Origin: Lachnospiraceae bacterium
GTDB lineage: Bacteria > Bacillota > Clostridia > Lachnospirales > Lachnospiraceae
Direction: 5' to 3'
Assembly (NCBI GenBank): GCA_022510725.1
Contig: JAFLSW010000001.1
Location: 294,150-358,149 of the forward strand
DNA: 64,000 nucleotides
Each line of letters starts with the position of its first letter. The stretch's first letter is position 1. This document shows positions 42,578 to 50,553 of this stretch, piece by piece. A program made the translations under genes and the position numbers. The notes below the pieces were generated by a model, which saw nothing but the letters and a program-made list of their open reading frames with translations, was not told the DNA's origin and ran no database searches.

Positions 42578-43267
42578 ATGAGTAAAAGGGTATTGGTTGT
42601 GGATGATGAAAAACTGATCGTAAAAGGCATCCGATTCAGTTTGGAGCAGGACGGTATGGAAGTAGTCTGCGCATATGATGGGGAAGAAGCGCTGCAGGCT
42701 GCCAGAGAACAGAAATTTGATATCGTACTGTTGGATGTGATGCTGCCCGGTCTTTCCGGCTTTGAGGTATGCCAACAGATCCGGGAGTTTTCGGATGTGC
42801 CCGTAGTCATGCTGACAGCCAAGGGAGAAGATATGGATAAGATCTTAGGATTAGAGTACGGGGCAGATGACTATATTACCAAGCCCTTTAATATCCTGGA
42901 GGTAAAAGCAAGGATCAAAGCCATTATGAGAAGGACGGCTGCAAAGGAAGCGGCCAAACCCGATGCACCGGGGCTGTTGGTTCACGGAGATATGAAGATC
43001 GACAGAGAAGGCAGAAGGGTTTATATTGAGGAAAAAGAAATCAACCTGACAGCCAAGGAATTTGATGTATTGGAACTTTTGGTATTGAACCCCAACAAAG
43101 TATACAGCAGGGAAAAGCTGTTAGGCATGGTATGGGGCGCTGATTATCCCGGGGATGTGCGTACTGTGGATGTACACATCAGAAGACTGCGGGAAAAAAT
43201 TGAAAAAAATCCCAGTGAGCCAAGGTATGTGCATACCAAATGGGGCGTTGGCTATTACTTTAAATAA
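42578..43267 (+). CDS. OmpR/PhoB-family response regulator
   Basis: A 229-residue regulator. The receiver domain (VVDDEKLI, phospho-Asp in VLLDVMLPG, Lys in ITKPFN) is followed by a winged-helix domain (LTAKEFDVLELLVLNPNKVYSREKLL, then VDVHIRRLREKIE). ATG 42578 follows GGAGAG at six bases; the track start 42566 is inside that site. It resembles PhoB/WalR. The kinase gene begins 11 bases after its stop, and together they lie 20 bases after comEA, so they are likely in one transcript. Confidence 0.94.
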   Translation: MSKRVLVVDDEKLIVKGIRFSLEQDGMEVVCAYDGEEALQAAREQKFDIVLLDVMLPGLSGFEVCQQIREFSDVPVVMLTAKGEDMDKILGLEYGADDYITKPFNILEVKARIKAIMRRTAAKEAAKPDAPGLLVHGDMKIDREGRRVYIEEKEINLTAKEFDVLELLVLNPNKVYSREKLLGMVWGADYPGDVRTVDVHIRRLREKIEKNPSEPRYVHTKWGVGYYFK

Positions 43268-43278
43268 AGGGAGTTCTT

Positions 43279-44781
43279 GTGAAGTCGGAAATCAGATCCA
43301 TCTTAAAAAAAATCTTATCATATCTGCAGTTTGCGAAAAGCCTGCGTTTCCGCATCATTGTTATCATTGTTCTGGTAAGCTATATTCCTACCATGCTGAT
43401 GCGTTATGGAATCCTACAAAACTATGAGGAAAGGGCTGTATCTCTGCGCACTTCCGAGATACAAAACCAGTCTACCATACTGGCCAATCATCTTGTTGCC
43501 AATAACTATATGCAGGATGCCTCATCGGAGACCATCAATGCGGAGCTTTTACAACTTTCCAATCTATATGATGGGCGAGTGCTTGTCATTGACCAAAATT
43601 TCAATGTGATCAGGGATACATACAGCATCAGCAGCGGAAAGACCATGATTTCCGAGGAGGTCATCCGCTGTTTTAAAGGGGAGAGTATCAGCAATTACGA
43701 TCGTACCAATCGTTTTATTGAAATGACCATTCCCATTACTACATCTGTGGAGGAAGAGACCAATGTGCCGCAGCCCGGCCAGCTTCAAAACAGCACGCGG
43801 ATCATCGGTGTTATGCTGATCAGCGCTTCCACAGATAATATTGCTGCAAACATGGAGCTTTTGGATGGCAGAGCCATGATATTGCAATGGCTGATCATGG
43901 TATTGGTCATTGTGCTTTCTTTTATCATAGCAAGACTTTTGGTAAAGCCCTTGGAGCAGGTTACGGCAGCCATCAGCGATATTAAAGAAGGCTTTGGTAC
44001 AGAAGAAATAAGCGTTCAGGGCTGCCTGGAAACAGAGCAGATCGTAACCGCATTTAATGAAGTGGCAGGGCGGATGCGAGTCTTGGATACATCCAGAGAG
44101 GAGTTTGTATCAAATGTCTCCCATGAGTTAAAAACACCTATTACTTCCATGAAGGTGCTGGCAGATTCTCTCATTGCCCAAAAGGATGTGCCCATAGAGC
44201 TGTATCAGGAATTTATGGTGGATATTGCTGACGAGATCGAGAGAGAAAACAAGATCATAAACGATCTGCTCTCTTTGGTAAAAATGGATAAGAAGTCACC
44301 GGATCTGAATATCGAGGCAGTAAGTATCAACCAGCTGCTGGAACTGATCTTAAAGCGCATCAGACCTATTGCGGAACAGAAAGATATTGATGTGATCTAT
44401 GAGAGCATCAGGGATGTAACAGCAGAGGTAGATGAAGTGAAACTGACTCTGGCCTTGTCCAATCTGGTGGAAAATGCCGTTAAGTATAATTCGGAGCATG
44501 GTTATGTTAAGGTTACTTTAGATGCGGATCATCAGTTTTTTACAGTTACCATAGAGGATAATGGAATAGGCATTCCGGAGGATGCCAAGGAACATATCTT
44601 TGAGCGTTTCTATCGGGTGGACAAATCCCATTCCCAGCAGATCGGCGGAAACGGCCTGGGTCTTTCCATTACCAGAAGTGCCATTTTGGTACACAGAGGT
44701 GCCATCCGGGTGGAGAGCGAAGAAGGAAAAGGAACTACTTTCTTTGTCAGAATTCCCCTTACCTATGTAACCAAATCATAA
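43279..44781 (+). CDS. Sensor histidine kinase with HAMP domain (WalK-like)
   Basis: A 500-residue membrane kinase starting at GTG behind AAGGGAG. Two membrane helices (about 25-45 and 200-222) flank an extracytoplasmic sensor domain. HAMP (LVKPLEQVTAAISDIKEG) leads to the HisKA box SHELKTPITSMK and the ATPase domain with NLVENAVKYN, DNGIGIP and GGNGLGLSI. No PAS domain is visible between HAMP and HisKA. It pairs with the upstream regulator. The adjacent GerMN lipoprotein suggests an envelope-related signal. Confidence 0.95.
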   Translation: MKSEIRSILKKILSYLQFAKSLRFRIIVIIVLVSYIPTMLMRYGILQNYEERAVSLRTSEIQNQSTILANHLVANNYMQDASSETINAELLQLSNLYDGRVLVIDQNFNVIRDTYSISSGKTMISEEVIRCFKGESISNYDRTNRFIEMTIPITTSVEEETNVPQPGQLQNSTRIIGVMLISASTDNIAANMELLDGRAMILQWLIMVLVIVLSFIIARLLVKPLEQVTAAISDIKEGFGTEEISVQGCLETEQIVTAFNEVAGRMRVLDTSREEFVSNVSHELKTPITSMKVLADSLIAQKDVPIELYQEFMVDIADEIERENKIINDLLSLVKMDKKSPDLNIEAVSINQLLELILKRIRPIAEQKDIDVIYESIRDVTAEVDEVKLTLALSNLVENAVKYNSEHGYVKVTLDADHQFFTVTIEDNGIGIPEDAKEHIFERFYRVDKSHSQQIGGNGLGLSITRSAILVHRGAIRVESEEGKGTTFFVRIPLTYVTKS

Positions 44782-44792
44782 GAGGAGAGCTT

Positions 44793-45710
44793 ATGAAAAA
44801 GAGGATCATTTTTCTTTGCTGCCTGATGCTGCTTTTGTTGGCAGGCTGCAGTAGCACGGAAGCGGATAATGAAAATGAATATATGGTTTATTATGTGAAT
44901 AAGCAGGAAACACGCATAGCCGGAGAAGTCAGGGAACTTTCCGGAGATTCGGATAAAGAGCTTTTGTTACAGATGTTTTCTGCTTTAAAAGGGGAGCCGG
45001 AAGATCAGTCTTATAAAAGTGCTATTCCCGAGGGCATAACATTAAGGTCTTATTCTTTCTCCGATGACTCTTTAACATTGAACTTCAGCACAGAATACAA
45101 TCAGATGTCTCCTACCCTGGAGGTGCTGTCACGGGCTGCCATCGTAAGGACTGTTTGTCAGGTAAACGGAGTCAGCTATGTGTCCTTTCTGGTAGAAGGA
45201 CAGGCTTTGGTCAATGTCAGCGGCATGCCGGTAGGATTTATGACAGCAGATCAGTTTCTGGACAATGCGGGAAATGAGATCAATACTTATGAGAAAGCAA
45301 GTCTGACCTTGTATTTTGCGGATATGACCGGCACCTGTCTGGAGGCTCATACGGTGGAGCGGGTATACAACAGTAATATATCCATGGACAGGCTGGTGGT
45401 GGAGGAATTGATCGCAGGCCCTGAAGAAGGCGAGGAAGGCTATCCTACCCTTTCTGATTCGGTTAAGATCATCAGCGTGATCACCAGGGATGGAACATGC
45501 TATGTCAATTTTGATGAAAGCTTCCTTACTTCTCAGGGAAATGCCACGCCGGAGGTAGTTGTTTATTCCATTGTCAACTCTCTGGTAGAGCTGCCGGCTA
45601 TCAATAAAGTACAGATTTCCATAGACGGCAATACCAATCTTGTCTATATGGAAGTGGTACCTCTTTCACAGGTGTTTGAAAGAAATCTGGAGATCATAAA
45701 TGCACAGTAA
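44793..45710 (+). CDS. GerMN-domain lipoprotein
   Basis: A 305-residue lipoprotein with a signal peptide ending LLAGC. Two GerMN domains are visible: LLLQMFSALKGEP...LTLNFS and LVVEELIAGPEEGEEGYP...CYVNFDESFL. GerM proteins take part in septal and germination processes; LpqB of actinobacteria, paired with a kinase, has related domains. Its position 12 bases after the histidine kinase suggests that it modulates the kinase from outside the membrane. GAGGAG precedes the ATG. ComEC follows after eight bases. Confidence 0.9.
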   Translation: MKKRIIFLCCLMLLLLAGCSSTEADNENEYMVYYVNKQETRIAGEVRELSGDSDKELLLQMFSALKGEPEDQSYKSAIPEGITLRSYSFSDDSLTLNFSTEYNQMSPTLEVLSRAAIVRTVCQVNGVSYVSFLVEGQALVNVSGMPVGFMTADQFLDNAGNEINTYEKASLTLYFADMTGTCLEAHTVERVYNSNISMDRLVVEELIAGPEEGEEGYPTLSDSVKIISVITRDGTCYVNFDESFLTSQGNATPEVVVYSIVNSLVELPAINKVQISIDGNTNLVYMEVVPLSQVFERNLEIINAQ

Positions 45711-45718
45711 GGAGTGCC

Positions 45719-47929
45719 ATGAGAAGACCTTTATGCCTCTTGTGTCTTTTCTATGTGATGACCATAGTCCTTGTTATGTGTCTGTGGAAAGGCGAAGGGA
45801 AGGAGCCTGTACTGCCAAAAGAAGGGGAGAGTCTTATTTTGGAAGGAAGGCTTTATCAGATCAAGACTGCCAATACTACAGTCTCTCTTTATCTGGAAAG
45901 CGGTTCTGACAAGATAGTCTGTTATCTGAAAAAAGAAGGAGATTGGCAGGAGCAGGCAGAACAGATAAAAATAGGCAGTCTTTTAAAAGTAAAAGGCGTC
46001 TGTCGACACTTTGAATCTGCACACAACGACGGTCAATTTGATCAGGCCGCTTATTATCGGGCACAGGGAATTGATCTTGCCCTATCCGGTTGTACGGTCA
46101 TAAGCAATAGCCGGGAATTTGATCCTCTGGGGCAGGGGCTGTATTCTGTCAGACAGGCGTTATCGGATATTCTTTCGCAAAATCTTCCTGCTCGCTATGC
46201 AGGCGTGATGCGTGCGATGCTTCTGGGAGAAAGAGAAGCTTTGGATGAAGATGTGGAAGCTTTATTCCAAAGAAACGGCATTTTCCATGTTCTTGCCATA
46301 TCGGCGTTACATATCTCCTTTCTGGGTATGGGCATGTTTTCACTGCTCAAAAAAATACGGATCCCTCACTGTGGGGCGGCGCTTCTGGCCCTCTTATTTG
46401 TCATGGCTTTCGGGAAAATGATCGGAGAAACGGCTTCTGCCCTTCGCAGCATCATGATGTTTTCGCTGCTTTTGACAGCAGGCTTGTGCAGGCGCACTTA
46501 TGATATGCTGACTGCCATTGCCGTATCTGCGGTCTGTCTTTTGACCATAAAACCGCTCTACATTACCCAAAGCGGTTTCCTGCTTTCCTTTGGAGCAGTC
46601 ATGGGCCTTGCCCTGATCCTGCCTTTCATACAGGAGCGGACAAAGCCGTCTGTCATAAAAAGAATGATTCTGCCTACTACAAAAAAGGAGCGTTTCCTTG
46701 GCTTATTAAAGGAAAAACTGGCCGCTTCCCTGGCAGCGGGCGTTTCTGTCTTTGCCGCCACCTTTCCTATTCAGCTCTATTTCTTTTATACCTATGCGCC
46801 TTATTCCATCTTGTTAAATCTGTTGATCGTGCCCTTGGTGGGAGTGCTTCTCTGGTGCGGGGCAGCAGGACTGATGCTTACCTGGGTGTTTCCTAAGGCA
46901 GGCGTTCCGGCCTTTTTGCCCTGTAAGCTCATCTTGATGATCATGGAAGGTCTGTGCCATGGAACGGATGCCCTTCCTTACAGCAATCTGATCCTGGGCA
47001 AACCGGCTTTCTGGAAGATCATCGTTTATTATGTGGTTTTGGTGTTGATGATCCTCTTTCATAAGCGCCTTAAGCTGCGGACTCTGACGATCGCATTTTT
47101 ATTTCTCCTTGGCTTTGTCAGCGTTCACCCCAGAACGGATACTGTCTGCACCATGTTGGATGTAGGCCAGGGAGAGTGCATCGTCATTGAAGAAAAAAGT
47201 GGATTGAATATCATGGTGGACGGAGGCAGCAGTGATATCTCGGAAGTGGGAAAATATCGGATGGTTCCCTATTTAAAAAGTCATGGCATATCCCGGTTGG
47301 ATTATGTATTTTTGTCTCATGGAGATTTGGACCATCTCTCCGGCATCAAAGAAATATTGGAGGATGCGGATATGGGTATAACCATAGGTTATCTGGTCAT
47401 GACCAAGTTCGCCTTAGAGGATGCGGATTATGCCTCTCTTGTCAATCTGGCCAAAAAGCAAAATGTCAGGCTCTTATATGTGACGGAAGGAGACCTGTTT
47501 GCGTTGGGAAATACTGCCTGGCGCTGCCTCTATCCCCATAGGGAAGAAAGGGGAGAAGGAAATGATCAGTCCATGGTGCTTGCTATGGAGTGCCGGGGCA
47601 CAAAAATGCTGTTTACGGGAGACTTGTCGGAAGAAAAAGAAAAGGAACTGCTTCTTACGGATGTGGATATCTTAAAGTGCGGACACCACGGCTCCAAGTA
47701 TTCCACCTCAGAGAATTTCTTAAAAAACTGCAAGCCGGAAGCGGCACTTATTTCTGCAGGCAGGAACAATACTTACGGACATCCGCATCAGGAAACCCTA
47801 AAGCGTCTTACAAATGCCGGCAGCAAAGTTTATGCTACCAATGAGGGCGGAGCCATCACCATCCGTTTTGGGAAGGGAAAATATAGTATTTTGACTTATG
47901 GGAAAATGTGCTATAATGAGCCCAAGTGA
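45719..47929 (+). CDS. comEC: ComEC/Rec2 DNA-uptake channel protein
   Basis: A 736-residue membrane protein. An N-terminal OB-like external domain is followed by the competence domain (MRAMLLGEREALDE, HVLAISALHISFLG) with about ten helices, then a C-terminal metallo-beta-lactamase-like domain: MLDVGQGECIVIEE, LSHGDLDHLSGI with the HxDxDH metal site, and CGHHGSKYSTSE. It imports single-stranded DNA during transformation and may degrade the other strand. All metal ligands look present. AAGGAG is five bases before the ATG. Confidence 0.95.
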   Translation: MRRPLCLLCLFYVMTIVLVMCLWKGEGKEPVLPKEGESLILEGRLYQIKTANTTVSLYLESGSDKIVCYLKKEGDWQEQAEQIKIGSLLKVKGVCRHFESAHNDGQFDQAAYYRAQGIDLALSGCTVISNSREFDPLGQGLYSVRQALSDILSQNLPARYAGVMRAMLLGEREALDEDVEALFQRNGIFHVLAISALHISFLGMGMFSLLKKIRIPHCGAALLALLFVMAFGKMIGETASALRSIMMFSLLLTAGLCRRTYDMLTAIAVSAVCLLTIKPLYITQSGFLLSFGAVMGLALILPFIQERTKPSVIKRMILPTTKKERFLGLLKEKLAASLAAGVSVFAATFPIQLYFFYTYAPYSILLNLLIVPLVGVLLWCGAAGLMLTWVFPKAGVPAFLPCKLILMIMEGLCHGTDALPYSNLILGKPAFWKIIVYYVVLVLMILFHKRLKLRTLTIAFLFLLGFVSVHPRTDTVCTMLDVGQGECIVIEEKSGLNIMVDGGSSDISEVGKYRMVPYLKSHGISRLDYVFLSHGDLDHLSGIKEILEDADMGITIGYLVMTKFALEDADYASLVNLAKKQNVRLLYVTEGDLFALGNTAWRCLYPHREERGEGNDQSMVLAMECRGTKMLFTGDLSEEKEKELLLTDVDILKCGHHGSKYSTSENFLKNCKPEAALISAGRNNTYGHPHQETLKRLTNAGSKVYATNEGGAITIRFGKGKYSILTYGKMCYNEPK

Positions 47930-47966
47930 TGAGTTGTGCCAAAGCGCTGTAAAGGCCGGAGGATTT

Positions 47967-48950
47967 ATGAAGCGGATCAACGAAGATATCAAAACAGGGA
48001 ATTTCAGCCGGATCTATCTGCTTACGGGAACGGAAGACTATTTGCGGAACCAGTATCAAAAACGGTTACAGACTGCCCTTTTGGGGGACGGTGACAAGAT
48101 GAATCTTTCCGTTTTTGAGGGGAAGGATATTTCCCTTAAACAGGTTGTGGAACTGGCAGAAACGCTCCCCTTCTTTGCAGACCGCCGGGTTATCGTCATA
48201 GAAAACAGCGGCCTGTTAAAAAGCGGCGGTGATATGCTGGCGGATTATCTGAAGGAACCTGCTTCCGCCACCTATTTTGTCTTTCATGAAAAAGAGATAG
48301 ATAAACGGAGCCGTTTATATAAGATCATCAGGGATAATGGTCATATCGGTGAGTTTAACGAACAGGATGAAACGACACTTACCAAATGGATCCGGAATAT
48401 TGTAAAGCAGGAAAGGATGGAGATCGAAGGGCCTGCGGTTGCCCTGATCTTATACAAGACCGGCACCAATATGGAACTGATCAGAAAAGAAGTGGAAAAA
48501 TGCATCTGCTATTGTCTGAATAAGGGAAAGATCACAACAGCAGATGTGGAGACCATTTGCACAAAGCAGATCACCAATCGTATCTTTGAAATGATCAATC
48601 ATATTGCGGCAGGCAGACAGGAAGCCGCCCTTAAGATATACTATGACCTGCTTTCCCTAAAAGAGCCGCCCATGAAGATCTTAAGCCTGATTTCCAGGCA
48701 GTTTCATCTGCTCTTACAGACAAAACTGCTTAGGGAAAAAGGATATGATAAGCGGATCATCAGTGAAAAAATAGGAGTCGCTCCCTTTATTGCCGGAAAA
48801 TATATGGAGCAGGCAGCCAGATTCCAAAAGCAGGTGTTAAGAAACGCTTTGGAAGACTGCGTGAAGGCGGAAGAGGATGTGAAGACCGGAAAAATGGCAG
48901 ATGTCATGAGTGTGGAACTTTTAATGATCAAATGCAGCAGTGCAAGATAA
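47967..48950 (+). CDS. holA: DNA polymerase III delta subunit
   Basis: A 327-residue protein of the HolA type, the clamp-loader subunit that opens the beta ring. NFSRIYLLTGTEDYLRNQYQ, LPFFADRRVIVIENSGLL, and C-terminal FEMINHIAAGRQEAALKIYYDLL match the family order. The track start 47898 lies inside comEC; CCGGAGG lies five bases before ATG 47967. A position directly after comEC is common in Firmicutes. Confidence 0.93.
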   Translation: MKRINEDIKTGNFSRIYLLTGTEDYLRNQYQKRLQTALLGDGDKMNLSVFEGKDISLKQVVELAETLPFFADRRVIVIENSGLLKSGGDMLADYLKEPASATYFVFHEKEIDKRSRLYKIIRDNGHIGEFNEQDETTLTKWIRNIVKQERMEIEGPAVALILYKTGTNMELIRKEVEKCICYCLNKGKITTADVETICTKQITNRIFEMINHIAAGRQEAALKIYYDLLSLKEPPMKILSLISRQFHLLLQTKLLREKGYDKRIISEKIGVAPFIAGKYMEQAARFQKQVLRNALEDCVKAEEDVKTGKMADVMSVELLMIKCSSAR

Positions 48951-48986
48951 TGTGCTGCAATCAATAATAAGAGAGGAAGAGAAAAG

Positions 48987-49478
48987 ATGCTTGCTTGGAT
49001 TATCATCTTCTTTGTGATCGTTTATGTCATAAAAAATAAAAAGAAAAATACAGAAAATATGAACAGACCCAACTATCCGAATAGGAATAATGTACCCCAA
49101 AACAGGCCCATTCCAAATCAACCCATACAGAACCGACCTGCACAAAATACACAGCAGAACCGACCTGCGCAGAATGCATCTGCCCAGACCTCATCTTCTA
49201 TAAATACATCCGGCGGGCAGAAGAAATCCTCCGTTACGGAATATCTGGGACAGAAAGCGGCAGAAGATCAGAGAGAACATGCCGTGGAAGCTTTTGAGCA
49301 GCAAAAGCGCATGCAGAAAAAATACGGCAGCATGCCCGTAGCCGGCAGATATATTTTGGGCGATCCCGTGCCCAAATCATGTCAGCTGGTATATTGTAGC
49401 TATTGCGGTGTGGAAAATATCGTCAAGATGGGATATCGCGGCGGCATGACATGTTATTTCTGTCGGACCGGGTTGTGA
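48987..49478 (+). CDS. Membrane-anchored protein with Asn/Gln/Pro-rich linker and zinc ribbon
   Basis: A 163-residue protein with an N-terminal helix (residues 1-15), a basic patch, and a low-complexity linker of about 55 residues rich in Asn, Gln and Pro with repeated QNRPAQN units. The C-terminal domain has CSYCG and CYFCRTG, two Cys pairs that would bind zinc. AGAGGAAGAG precedes the ATG. The linker appears disordered and repeat-expanded. The role is unknown; the topology places the zinc ribbon in the cytoplasm or outside depending on the orientation of the short helix. Confidence 0.65.
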   Translation: MLAWIIIFFVIVYVIKNKKKNTENMNRPNYPNRNNVPQNRPIPNQPIQNRPAQNTQQNRPAQNASAQTSSSINTSGGQKKSSVTEYLGQKAAEDQREHAVEAFEQQKRMQKKYGSMPVAGRYILGDPVPKSCQLVYCSYCGVENIVKMGYRGGMTCYFCRTGL

Positions 49479-49541
49479 TAAAAGGCGGATACACAAAACC
49501 AACAAAAACCAATGAAAATCACCTTCGAGAACTAATTTCAT

Positions 49542-49611
49542 CCCTTAAAGCAAAAGCGTAAAATAAGTGATGGCAAATTGTCGCTATCAACTGTTATGCA
49601 TGCTTTAAGGG
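49542..49611 (+). promoter_or_regulatory. Hairpin covering the ribosome site of the YD/BspA gene
   Basis: CCCTTAAAGC (49542-49551) pairs perfectly with GCTTTAAGGG (49602-49611), which contains the ribosome site AAGGGGG of the gene at 49621. The 50-base interior can form a second stem (GATGGC with GCTATC). This may control translation of the toxin locus. No known riboswitch consensus was recognised. Confidence 0.5.
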
Positions 49612-49620
49612 GGAAGAAAA

Positions 49621-50553
49621 ATGAAGAAAGCGATCAACACTTTAACAGACCTAAGGCGTACTGTCTCTATAGGTCTGTTTATTTTTATATTCATGGCATT
49701 CTGCCGATTCATAAATCCCCTACATGTATATGCGGCAACTTATGAATATGACGAACTGGGAAGGGTCACAAGGGTCACTTACGAAGATGGGACCAGTGTG
49801 GCTTATACCTATGATGCCAATGGGAACCTGACAGAGGTTATCACCTATACAAACGAAGAAGGAGAAGTCACAGAACCGGATGATAAGCCGACAGGCGGGG
49901 AAATGCCATCAGTCGGTGGCGGAACCGGAAATACGAATCCATCAACCGGAAACGGTAATAATGGCGGAGTGAGTGGGGATATGGGAGGAAATGTCTCAGC
50001 CTTCATACCACAGGGGTCCGGCAATGGGAATGGTTTCGGCACAGGAAGCAGCAGTAACCGGGGAGATACAACGGGAATCGGCAGCAGATTAGGGCAGGGG
50101 GTCGGTTCCCTGACAAACAAGAATACAAATTCGGCACCCTATGTGGGAAAAACGATCCGTGTGGGCGACGGCGAATACCGTATCACTTCCATAAACGGCG
50201 AAACCCGTACCGTGCAGTTTGTCAGGCTGACAAAGGATGACCTTACCCTGTATCAGGTGCCTGACTATATAGAATATCAGGGGAAACGGTATCTGGTAAC
50301 TTCCGTTGGGACATATGCCTTTGCAGAGAACACAACACTTAGGGAAGTGATCTTAGGAAAGAACATCACAAGCATAGGGAATTGTGCCTTTTATAACTGC
50401 GAAAAACTGCGACACATCAAGATATGGTCGGACAGGCTGATCTTTGTGGGAAAAGATGCCTATAAAGGCATACATAAAAGGGCTGCTGTATGTATTGGAA
50501 AGATAGGCTACACACACTACCGGCTGGGCACAAAAGAAAGGGGAGTAAGATAA
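49621..50553 (+). CDS. Secreted YD-repeat / BspA-type leucine-rich repeat protein
   Basis: A 310-residue exported protein. A signal sequence (about 1-40, ending VYAAT) is followed by only two YD-type repeats (YEYDELGRVTRVTYEDGT, YTYDANGNLTEV). A disordered Gly/Asn/Thr-rich linker follows (about 85-180), then a beta domain and two BspA-like leucine-rich repeats (VGTYAFAENTTLREVIL, IGNCAFYNCEKLRHIKI). Its stop overlaps the ATG of the giant Rhs-like gene (TAATG), so the two are translationally coupled. It may be an accessory adhesin or chaperone of the large protein. The combination is unusual. Confidence 0.75.
   Translation: MKKAINTLTDLRRTVSIGLFIFIFMAFCRFINPLHVYAATYEYDELGRVTRVTYEDGTSVAYTYDANGNLTEVITYTNEEGEVTEPDDKPTGGEMPSVGGGTGNTNPSTGNGNNGGVSGDMGGNVSAFIPQGSGNGNGFGTGSSSNRGDTTGIGSRLGQGVGSLTNKNTNSAPYVGKTIRVGDGEYRITSINGETRTVQFVRLTKDDLTLYQVPDYIEYQGKRYLVTSVGTYAFAENTTLREVILGKNITSIGNCAFYNCEKLRHIKIWSDRLIFVGKDAYKGIHKRAAVCIGKIGYTHYRLGTKERGVR

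Noticed and set aside
49542-49611. Known c-di-GMP riboswitch upstream of the YD/BspA gene
   Set aside because: The hallmark GEMM-I segments are absent; only a ribosome-site hairpin is supported.
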